Assembly (NCBI GenBank): GCA_003353825.1
Contig: PIVW01000258.1
Span: forward strand, 1 to 8,188
Direction: 5' to 3'
DNA length: 8,188 bases
Source of the DNA: Chloroflexota bacterium
GTDB taxonomy: Bacteria; Chloroflexota; Anaerolineae; J102
The notes below the pieces were generated by a model. That model did not search any database and was not told where the DNA came from. It was given only the letters and a program-made list of their open reading frames with translations. This document shows, piece after piece, positions 1 through 5,057 of the stretch; position 1 is the stretch's first letter, and each line of letters starts with the position of its first letter. Made by a program: the position numbers and the translations under genes.

Positions 1-213
1 TCCTTCGAACCGAAACTTGGTTCCAGCGCCTCTATCTGGATCTGGGAGGCTACCGTCTTTTTGCCTAAATCTGAGCACACTATATATGGGCCTGTCACGC
101 GAAATCCCAAAGAGCCAGTTGATCGCTCATTTGTATCGAAACATTTTGTCACGCCGTCAGATTATGTAGCTTATGTTGCTGAGTATTTGTCGACTTTTCA
201 TAGATCGCACTGA
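1..213 (+). CDS. Partial reading frame of unknown identity (3' end only)
   Basis: A frame open from the first base of the window runs 70 codons to a TGA at 211-213. The product ends in ...YVAEYLSTFHRSH. I recognise no family or motif, and the codon third positions look close to random, so it may be chance. A competing frame starting at base 3 ends at a TAA at 66-68 and gives ...WFQRLYLDLGGYRLFA, which looks at least as much like a real C-terminus. If that one is the true gene end, bases 69-243 are intergenic and this frame is spurious. The methyltransferase start lies 30 bases after the TGA, in the same frame. Sequence upstream of the window would decide. Confidence 0.3.
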   Translation, partial: SFEPKLGSSASIWIWEATVFLPKSEHTIYGPVTRNPKEPVDRSFVSKHFVTPSDYVAYVAEYLSTFHRSH

Positions 214-243
214 GGTGCCCATGCCTATCCCACCGATACATTC

Positions 244-1011
244 ATGGACGTCGTAAAACGCAACCGGCAGGTCTGGGATGACGCCGTCGAACATGAGTGC
301 ATATGGACGATAGCGGTAAGCGAGGGAGTGATTGCCGCAGCCAGGCAGGGGGATTGGCAGATTTTCCTAACAGAATCAAAGCCTGTTCCCCGATCCTGGT
401 TCCCCGATGTTGTGGAATTGGATATTCTCTGTCTGGCCTCGGGCGGTGGACGACAGGCGCCCATTTTGGCGGCTGCAGGCGCTCATGTCACTGTGCTGGA
501 TATCTCCTCCAAACAGCTAGGTCAAGACCGATTTGTGGCCGAGCGGGACGACTTGACTCTGGCCACCCTTCAGGCGGATATGTGTGACCCTTTTCCCTTT
601 GCCGACCTCTGTTTTGATCTCATCGTTCATCCTGTATCCAACGCTTACATTCCCGATGTTCGCCCTCTCTGGAAAGAAGCGTATCGCCTGCTGCGAATGG
701 GGGGTGCGCTCCTGGCCGGGTTCCAGAACTCTGTTGGTTATCTCTTCGATCCTGAATTGATAGAACACAATATCTTACAAGTGAAATACGCACTGCCCTA
801 TTCTGATTTGACCAGTATCACAGCAGAGGAACACCGGCGACTGCATGGTGACCATGCGGCTTACGAATTCGGACATATGTTGCAGGACCAAATCGGCGGG
901 CAACTAGAGGCAGGCTTTCTGCTCGCCGGCTTCTATGAGGATTATGAAAGGGACACGATCGTCGGCCACTATATGCCGACCTACATCGCCACGCGAGCGC
1001 TAAAACTGTGA
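244..1011 (+). CDS. Class I SAM-dependent methyltransferase
   Basis: A 255-residue cytosolic methyltransferase of the Rossmann-fold class that moves a methyl group from S-adenosylmethionine to an unidentified acceptor. Motif I, the SAM-binding glycine loop, is ILCLASGGGRQAP at residues 61-73. The acidic residue at the end of strand 2 is D86 in VTVLDIS, ADM at 111-113 matches motif II, FDLIVHPVS at 124-132 is the post-II strand, and RLLRMGG at 148-154 is the motif III turn. The N-terminus (NRQVWDDAVE) and the C-terminal GFYEDY...YIATRA segment fit a bacterial subfamily of full-length, single-domain enzymes. The ATG at 244 is the only in-frame ATG after the stop at 211-213. No Shine-Dalgarno sequence is visible. 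The gene converges on the YIP1 operon with a 49-base gap and no clear terminator. The substrate cannot be told from sequence. Confidence 0.92.
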   Translation: MDVVKRNRQVWDDAVEHECIWTIAVSEGVIAAARQGDWQIFLTESKPVPRSWFPDVVELDILCLASGGGRQAPILAAAGAHVTVLDISSKQLGQDRFVAERDDLTLATLQADMCDPFPFADLCFDLIVHPVSNAYIPDVRPLWKEAYRLLRMGGALLAGFQNSVGYLFDPELIEHNILQVKYALPYSDLTSITAEEHRRLHGDHAAYEFGHMLQDQIGGQLEAGFLLAGFYEDYERDTIVGHYMPTYIATRALKL

Positions 1012-1060
1012 GCTGTGGGATAACGCCCGGCTCCAGCAATGGCCACGCATGGAAATCTGG

Positions 1061-1816
1061 TTATCCAAAGAAAACAAAGGCAGCCGTTAGCGAAAGGGCA
1101 AGCGGTAACAGCACGTAGAGCAAGATGAAAGCGATGAGCAACACAGCGATGGATCGCCCTATGGTGAATTCATGCGCAACCGCAACTGCTCTTACTAAGA
1201 TCGCTGCACTCCAGGCAAGCCCGATGACAACCAGGGCACGGCCGGCAATGCCTATCCCCACACTTGCGATTATGCTTGTCGGCTCGAAGTTGCTGACGAT
1301 ACTCAAGATGTAGGGTGCTATCGCCAGTGCTACCAAGCTGAGATGCTGTGTTAACGAGCCGCGGCCACCAAACCATCTGGCCACACCCGCCAGCACGAGC
1401 GCATAGCCGAACCAATAGGCCATCAAATTGAATGGCGTACTCAGCCACTGGCCGATTAGTAAGACAACCCGGCTGGGTCGTGTGCCGATGGGCGGGGCGA
1501 GCGCGGCCAGCTTGGTTTCGATTTCGAGCACAAGATCAGAGACATCCTGCAAAAATGTGGCCAGAAATCCCAACCACTCCGGCAAATAGCCTGCGATCAA
1601 GTAGCCGATATCAGCTATTTGATGAGCGATCTCCGGTAAGATGGGTTGGTTCATAAGGCTACCCAGAAGTGCCCACTTTCCCAGTGCTCCGATCAGGGCC
1701 ATGATCACGAAAAACCTAAGTGCGAACCAGACGCGATCATCCAAGTGCTTGATAGTAACGAATGTGTCGGTATCCAATTGTAAAATGCGTGAGTAGGTAC
1801 TAAGCGCCGAATGCAT
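1061..1816 (-). CDS. YIP1-family integral membrane protein, second gene of pair
   Basis: A 251-residue polytopic membrane protein. Hydrophobic segments lie at about 29-52, 131-148, 155-173, 180-207 and 221-248. Residues 53-130 form a long loop rich in short hydrophobic and acidic stretches. The core ARWFGGRGSLTQHL...AIAP (146-168) parallels ARWLGGAAGLSQYL...SYAP in the gene upstream, so the two are diverged tandem paralogues of the YIP1/YckA-like fold. The open frame extends up to 1936, but the start at 1816 is preferred because a strong Shine-Dalgarno (AGGGAGGT, 1828-1821) sits just before it and the upstream extension would be soluble, Cys/Ser/Arg-rich sequence read out of frame inside the neighbour. 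The start overlaps the last 17 bases of the upstream gene, which suggests translational coupling. Function in bacteria is unknown; eukaryotic Yip1 proteins act in membrane traffic. Confidence 0.85.
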   Translation of the reverse strand: MHSALSTYSRILQLDTDTFVTIKHLDDRVWFALRFFVIMALIGALGKWALLGSLMNQPILPEIAHQIADIGYLIAGYLPEWLGFLATFLQDVSDLVLEIETKLAALAPPIGTRPSRVVLLIGQWLSTPFNLMAYWFGYALVLAGVARWFGGRGSLTQHLSLVALAIAPYILSIVSNFEPTSIIASVGIGIAGRALVVIGLAWSAAILVRAVAVAHEFTIGRSIAVLLIAFILLYVLLPLALSLTAAFVFFG

Positions 1817-2627
1817 TGCTACCTCCCTGTAACAGCTTGATGATGAAATCGAGCCCCGGAATCTGCAAAAGAGCGGACGTAAGCGATAGAACAAAACCGA
1901 TAAATGAAACCAACACGATGACCAGATAGGCGCCAAAAATCACGACAAGCGTTCGCTGCCAGGAGAGTCGGTGGGCGCTGCGAGTCACCTGATACTTGGA
2001 AACGAGCATCCAACCCAATATGAGTGTACCAGGGACCGTAAGGCCGGGAATGGCACCGGCAACTGCCAGCAACTTAGGTGCGTATGAAAGGGCCAGGACA
2101 CCGAGATACTGGCTCAACCCAGCGGCTCCACCCAACCACCGTGCAAACAAGAAGGCAATGAGGCCATACACCAGCCAACCTAAGAGTGCTGAGATCATGA
2201 GGCCGACCAGTGATGCACCTGTACCCAACCATGAGGGCAGTTCTCCAGAAGTACGCATCGCTTGCCAGCCCAAGAGGTAAATTTGCTCGAAGTTCTGGCT
2301 GAAATCCGCTGTTTCACTCGCCGTCTGCTTGAACCAGGTCGTATTTTGGATGAGCTCTAGTATTTCACTTTGCAGGAGATCGAGCCGAGGTGTTGTCAAT
2401 AAATCCAGAGCCAGACCCAGAGCATAGCCAATACTGATGGCGAGGATGATTACCAGCAATGTGACAAAGCCCTTTCGCAGTGGTTTCTCCGCCTCCAGGA
2501 CCGTAGCATAGGCACGCGGATTGAGCAGAAACGCCTGCCAGGCGAGTTGTAGCGAACCGCGCACGTTGCCTGGCGGCGTCGGCTCCAATGCTTGTGGAGG
2601 CGGGTAGGCAAGTTCTGTAGAATTCAT
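1800..2627 (-). CDS. YIP1-family integral membrane protein, first gene of pair
   Basis: A 275-residue membrane protein. The N-terminal 25 residues are Pro-rich and likely cytosolic (PPPQALEPTPPG). They are followed by an amphipathic stretch (SLQLAWQAFLLNPRAYATVL) and a positive KPLRKG turn before the first hydrophobic segment at about 53-76. Further membrane segments lie at about 136-164, 173-196, 198-212 and 226-250. Residues 77-133 form a polar loop. The LAWQAFLLNPRAY segment and the ARWLGG...LSQYLG...SYAP block (162-184) are typical of prokaryotic YIP1-domain proteins. The start is supported by AAGGAGAGG at 2638-2630, three bases before ATG. It is the first gene of a minus-strand pair that overlaps its paralogue by 17 bases. 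A TATAAT at 2697-2692 is a candidate promoter. Cellular role unknown. Confidence 0.88.
   Translation of the reverse strand: MNSTELAYPPPQALEPTPPGNVRGSLQLAWQAFLLNPRAYATVLEAEKPLRKGFVTLLVIILAISIGYALGLALDLLTTPRLDLLQSEILELIQNTTWFKQTASETADFSQNFEQIYLLGWQAMRTSGELPSWLGTGASLVGLMISALLGWLVYGLIAFLFARWLGGAAGLSQYLGVLALSYAPKLLAVAGAIPGLTVPGTLILGWMLVSKYQVTRSAHRLSWQRTLVVIFGAYLVIVLVSFIGFVLSLTSALLQIPGLDFIIKLLQGGSNAFGA
1821..1828 (-). promoter_or_regulatory. Shine-Dalgarno site fixing the start of the second YIP1 gene
   Basis: On the minus strand AGGGAGGT is followed by AGCA and then ATG at 1816-1814. The site lies inside the last codons of the upstream YIP1 gene, so ribosomes finishing that gene could restart here. 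It rules against the longer start at 1936. Confidence 0.75.
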
Positions 2628-2691
2628 ATCCTCTCCTTATGACTGAACGTCCTGATATTTTTCAGTTTGATATGATAGCCACCTGTGGGTA

Positions 2692-2717
2692 ATTATACCT
2701 GACCACAGAGATGTCAG
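2692..2717 (-). promoter_or_regulatory. Candidate promoter and dyad for the YIP1 pair
   Basis: On the minus strand a perfect TATAAT lies at 2697-2692, about 65 bases before the first YIP1 start. No good -35 hexamer sits at 17-18 bases; the nearest resemblance, CTGACA at 2717-2712, is only 14 bases away. That CTGACA is part of an imperfectly spaced dyad, CTGAC (2699-2703) and GTCAG (2713-2717), which borders the -10 box. A poor -35 plus a dyad over the spacer fits a regulated promoter, but this is inference. A second minus-strand extended -10 (TGTTATAAT, 2858-2850) lies further upstream. Confidence 0.35.
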
Positions 2718-2830
2718 CACATATCCGGTTTGGCATTGGCAATAATCTGGCAAGCCGCCCAGAATTATGTAGTCAGCACAGCTTAGGCTAGAGAAGATAA
2801 CCTTGGCCTTCGCTGCACGGCATGTTACAC

Positions 2831-2844
2831 TTGATAATGATTAA
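2831..2844 (+). promoter_or_regulatory. FNR/CRP-family-like box
   Basis: TTGAT-AATG-ATTAA matches the FNR/DNR box TTGAT-N4-ATCAA at 9 of 10 fixed positions. It covers the candidate -35 and lies about 40 bases upstream of the start of a gene with a NosL-like domain. FNR/DNR-type regulators commonly control nos and other low-oxygen genes. A perfect 11-base odd palindrome (TGATTAAATCA, 2838-2848) overlaps it, so another regulator, including the encoded HTH protein itself, could be the one that binds. The region is AT-rich, which raises the chance of accidental matches. Confidence 0.3.
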
Positions 2845-2859
2845 ATCAGATTATAACAT
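2831..2859 (+). promoter_or_regulatory. Candidate promoter of the DeoR/NosL-like gene
   Basis: TTGATA at 2831-2836 (5 of 6 to the -35 consensus) is followed after 17 bases by TAACAT at 2854-2859 (4 of 6 to the -10 consensus). Transcription would begin near 2866, leaving a leader of about 14 bases with no Shine-Dalgarno sequence before the ATG at 2880. An alternative -10, TATTAT at 2871-2876, would give a leaderless message. Either way the leader is very short. Confidence 0.4.
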
Positions 2860-2879
2860 TTTGTCACGATTATTATCCT

Positions 2880-3446
2880 ATGTTGGCCTCTGAAAGACGA
2901 CAATACATTCTCGAGAAGACTCAGGAAACAGGCCGGGTTCAGATCAACGATTTGAGCCAGGAATTGGGTGTTTCGCGTATGACCGTCCATCGCGACCTCA
3001 CGGGTTTAGCTCAAGAAGGGCTGATCCGCAAAGTCCATGGTGGCGCCACCACCACGTTATCACCACGAGTTGGTGATGATTCTTGCGCTATGTGCAGCAT
3101 GCGGGTTCGCTGCCGCACGGCCTTTGTCCTCAACTGTGAAGACGGCTCACAAATACAGGCGTGTTGTCCACACTGCGGCTTGATGCTACTTACGATGCGC
3201 CCCGAAGCAATCTCCGCCCTTACCGTGGATTTTTTGCATGGGCGAATGATCAATGTGCGGACCGCCATCTATCTTGTGAATTCCGAACTGGCGGTGTGCT
3301 GTACGCCGACAGTGCTAAGCTTCCAGCACCAGGATGAAGCTGAACGTTTCCAGCGTGGTTTCGGGGGTGAGGTCATGGATAGGGCGCAGGCTCAGGCATA
3401 CTTAAGTAACAGCATGGACATTCATCAGGCTCACGATGAGCCTTGA
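2880..3446 (+). CDS. DeoR-type HTH fused to a NosL-like Cys-rich domain
   Basis: A 188-residue soluble protein. Residues 1-56 form a complete DeoR N-terminal winged helix: the ERRQYILE start, DLSQELGVSRMTVHRDL at 24-40 with the recognition helix at about 31-42, and LIRKVHGGA at 48-56. The usual DeoR sugar-phosphate sensor domain (about 160-200 residues) is absent. Instead residues 67-172 resemble NosL, the copper-binding accessory protein of nitrous oxide reductase: CAMCSM (C69, M71, C72, M74), C78, C86, CCPHCG (C95, C96, H98, C99), a C140-C141 pair, and FQRGFGGEVMDRAQA at 157-171, which parallels the NosL pattern. NosL is normally a lipoprotein; here there is no signal peptide or lipobox, so this version is cytosolic. 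I infer a metal- or redox-responsive repressor, probably for Cu(I). The downstream PCu(A)C gene supports this. No Shine-Dalgarno sequence is visible. Confidence 0.82.
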   Translation: MLASERRQYILEKTQETGRVQINDLSQELGVSRMTVHRDLTGLAQEGLIRKVHGGATTTLSPRVGDDSCAMCSMRVRCRTAFVLNCEDGSQIQACCPHCGLMLLTMRPEAISALTVDFLHGRMINVRTAIYLVNSELAVCCTPTVLSFQHQDEAERFQRGFGGEVMDRAQAQAYLSNSMDIHQAHDEP

Positions 3447-3488
3447 TCGAATAAAAGCCTCACTTCAAAGCATTTTCTTTATCTCCGG

Positions 3489-3494
3489 TTAATT
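3489..3494 (+). repeat. Left target-site duplication of the MITE
   Basis: TTAATT directly abuts the left end of the 151-bp element. The identical TTAATT occurs at 3646-3651 directly after the right end (TTAATTG, 7 bases, if the next base is counted). Confidence 0.7.
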
Positions 3495-3645
3495 GACTCC
3501 CCTGAAAAAAGGTCTAAACAAGCAGTAAAGGCCGAGATAACAGCAAAAATTGTGGGGATTGAACGCGCTTTTCCCCGTGAAACCCTATGTTTTCGTCTGC
3601 GATCTTTGCGTCCTTTGCGGTTAATAGGCTTTTTTCAGTGGACTC
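3495..3645. mobile_element. MITE-like non-coding element, 151 bp
   Basis: The ends are imperfect 17-bp inverted repeats. The left end GACTCCCCTGAAAAAAG (3495-3511) matches the reverse complement of the right end, GAGTCCACTGAAAAAAG (3645-3629), at 15 of 17 positions. Both sides carry an identical TTAATT, as expected for a 6-bp target duplication. The inside has no gene. It holds a short hairpin (GGGGA 3554-3558 with TCCCC 3572-3576) and two adjacent CTTTGCG units (3604-3610 and 3613-3619) like those seen in dispersed repeats of environmental bacteria. It lies between the DeoR/NosL-like gene and the copper chaperone gene. Removing the element and one TTAATT leaves a gap of only 77 bases, so it probably split an operon. 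The parent transposase family is not identifiable from this window. Confidence 0.75.
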
Positions 3646-3651
3646 TTAATT
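3646..3651 (+). repeat. Right target-site duplication of the MITE
   Basis: TTAATT, identical to 3489-3494, directly follows the right inverted repeat. Confidence 0.7.
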
Positions 3652-3680
3652 GCTACTCCAAACAAAGGCACTGATTCACC

Positions 3681-4184
3681 ATGAAAAACAAATTTCACCT
3701 TTTCCCGATATTTCTATTTGCGTTCATTGCAATCACCCTCAGTGGTTGTGCCGGCAGCTCCCAAGGCCCCGACATCGTCATTGAAGAAGCCTGGGCCCGC
3801 CAATCACCTATGGCGGAAGGTAACGGTGCTGTCTACATGATCCTGATAAACAACGGCAATGAGGATGACGCTCTCATAGCTGCAAGCACAGATGCCAGCA
3901 ACGTCGTAGAACTACATGAAACGACCATGGAAAACGACGTCATGCGTATGCGCCCTGTGGAAGGCCAGCGCATCCTCATTCCGGCCAAAGGGCAGATTGA
4001 GCTCAAACCGGCCGGCCTGCACGTCATGCTCATCGACCTCAAAGATATGCTTGAACCTGGCTCAACCCTGGAACTGGCGCTCTCCTTTGAAAAGTCGGGG
4101 GATCGTACCTTAACAGTGGAGGTTCGGGCGATGGAAGGCCTGAACATGGATATGAATGAGTCAGGGATGGAAACCACCCAGTAA
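3681..4184 (+). CDS. PCu(A)C-type copper chaperone lipoprotein
   Basis: A 167-residue exported copper chaperone. Residues 1-22 are a lipoprotein signal (MKNK, a hydrophobic core, then the lipobox LSGC with lipidated C23), so it should be anchored outside the cytoplasmic membrane. The mature domain is complete for the PCu(A)C/DUF461 family: EEAWARQSP (35-43), GNGAVYM (47-53), then the Cu(I) ligand set H79, M83, M88 and M90, and H114-x-M116 in GLHVML. The family delivers Cu(I) to the CuA or CuB site of heme-copper oxidases or to other outer copper proteins. SURF1 about 1.8 kb downstream fits this role. The C-terminus adds a Met-rich tail (M151, M156, M158, M163) that could hold extra copper. 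The likely ribosome site is a weak AAAGG at 3664-3668. A promoter is not evident; it may once have been co-transcribed with the DeoR/NosL-like gene before the MITE inserted. Confidence 0.92.
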   Translation: MKNKFHLFPIFLFAFIAITLSGCAGSSQGPDIVIEEAWARQSPMAEGNGAVYMILINNGNEDDALIAASTDASNVVELHETTMENDVMRMRPVEGQRILIPAKGQIELKPAGLHVMLIDLKDMLEPGSTLELALSFEKSGDRTLTVEVRAMEGLNMDMNESGMETTQ

Positions 4185-4291
4185 GCGCTTATTGGACTAT
4201 CTCTATTGTGGCCACACTTCCTGACGGCAGCACAGTTGCACGTCGCTTCGATCTGACTGCGGCAAGCGACATGAGCAAGGAGCAACGCTGA
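4181..4291 (+). pseudogene. Possible relic of a YtkA/FixH-like C-terminus
   Basis: In a frame offset from the chaperone gene, codons from 4181 to a TGA at 4289-4291 read AYWTISIVATLPDGSTVARR and then FDLTAASDMSKEQR. The pattern W-x-I/V-x-I/V-x(4)-DG-x(2)-V-x(2)-x-F-x-L resembles the final beta-strands of YtkA, FixH and CopC-like domains, which often accompany copper and oxidase genes. There is no ribosome site and no start except a GTG at 4208. A stop a few codons upstream closes the frame on the 5' side. I read it as the tail of a deleted gene fused by deletion near the end of the chaperone gene. It is short, so chance cannot be excluded. Confidence 0.35.
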
Positions 4292-4310
4292 CCTTCACCC
4301 CACCATCCGG

Positions 4311-4922
4311 ATGACAACGCACCGGCGAATCTCCGATCCGATGTACCAACCGCCACCAGGCATTGATCTGTTAGACGCGTCTCTTTTGGGGCGCGTGTTG
4401 TGTTGGCGATGGGGGCGTTTACTCTATCAAACGCTCTTGCTCATACTTACATTGCTGATTATCTATGACGGTCTCACGGGGTCGCAGTTGGCGCCCGAAA
4501 ACATTGCCACGGTTACTGCCTGGATTCATTACCCGGGTTGATCATGCTGGCGTTACTACTTGTGGGAAACCTGTTCTGTCTGGGATGCTCATTTACACTG
4601 CCCCGTACGCTGGCATTGATGAGTTGTTTGCCCATGCTTGGGAATGGGCTTCCACTTCTGTTCATATTTGGCTTTCTGGAACTCCTTTTACCTGTCACAC
4701 TTCATATTTAGCTTTCTGGAACTCCTTTTACCTGTCACACTCGGTCCCAGCGCTGCTTGGATAAGCCAACGTCTGTCGGGCACAGATGACTCGTTACGTC
4801 TTGTGTTCACCCGTTATGCTCCGGCTCTGGTACCCCTGGGTTTCGCCATCTGGCTCGCACATTACGGTAGGGTTTGGGCACAAAGACCACGTTTTTTTCG
4901 GTGGGACAACACTTCTAACTGA
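4311..4922 (+). pseudogene. fesM: Broken FesM-like 4Fe-4S membrane protein gene
   Basis: Three reading-frame pieces together match the two ends of a FesM-like polytopic iron-sulfur protein (NosR/NapH-type polyferredoxin relatives). Piece one, 4311-4538, gives LLGRVLCWRWGRLLYQ, a membrane helix, YDGLTGSQLAPENIATV and AWIHYPG, then stops at 4539-4541. Restoring a single base near 4537 joins it to piece two (from about 4538), which continues LIMLALLLVGNLFCLGC and SFTLPRTLAL. This includes the first Cys motif (CLGC) and runs to a TAG at 4709-4711. Piece three, from 4701, reads FIFSFLELLLPVTLGPS through YAPALVPLGFAIWLAHYG, a typical membrane C-terminal region, and ends at a TGA at 4920-4922. Most of the middle, including the remaining Cys clusters, is missing, and the true C-terminus is also unclear. 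The family name rests on recalled similarity. No piece is likely to make a working electron carrier. Confidence 0.68.
4661..4740 (+). repeat. 40-bp tandem duplication inside the FesM-like pseudogene
   Basis: Bases 4661-4700 and 4701-4740 are two adjacent 40-base copies that differ only at 4670 (G) and 4710 (A). Forty is not a multiple of three, so the second copy is read in another frame. Copy one encodes FIFGFLELLLPVT in the upstream frame, and copy two encodes FIFSFLELLLPVT in the downstream frame. The G-to-A change at 4710 also creates the TAG that ends the upstream frame. Confidence 0.95.
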
Positions 4923-5057
4923 GCATTCAACAGGGCTCGTCGCTATTCAACTCACGTCGAGTACAACGTGCTGAGCAGCCCATAGCCGCCAATCGTAACC
5001 ACAAAACAGGTCAATCAGACATACCTCAGTGCATTACACCAACAGGTTAACAGAGAA

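Noticed and set aside
3..68. A second open frame at the left edge ending in ...WFQRLYLDLGGYRLFA
   Set aside because: Only 21 codons are visible and no family can be recognised. It competes with the frame ending at 213 and may be the truer gene end, but neither can be proven without upstream sequence.
141..153. ACATTTTGTCACG shared with 2856-2868
   Set aside because: About one shared 13-mer is expected by chance in a window this long, and the two places have no common context.
1012..1060. A terminator between the convergent methyltransferase and YIP1 genes
   Set aside because: Only weak, short complementary stretches (TCCA with TGGA) and no T-run on either strand are visible.
1817..1936. A longer N-terminus for the second YIP1 gene starting at 1936
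   Set aside because: The extra 40 residues overlap the upstream gene's coding sequence, are not membrane-like, and lack a ribosome site, whereas a strong site precedes 1816.
2833..2851. A possible Fur box starting GATAATGAT
   Set aside because: Only the first nine bases match the 19-base consensus; the right half does not, so an iron-regulated site is not supported.
3833..4285. A 150-codon minus-strand frame opposite the copper chaperone
   Set aside because: It is antisense to a clear PCu(A)C gene, Ser/Arg-rich, and has no ribosome site; it is a shadow frame.
4465..4764. A 99-codon plus-strand frame across the FesM-like region
   Set aside because: It is out of frame with all three recognisable FesM-like pieces and gives a low-complexity, non-membrane product. 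Its length is partly produced by the 40-bp duplication.
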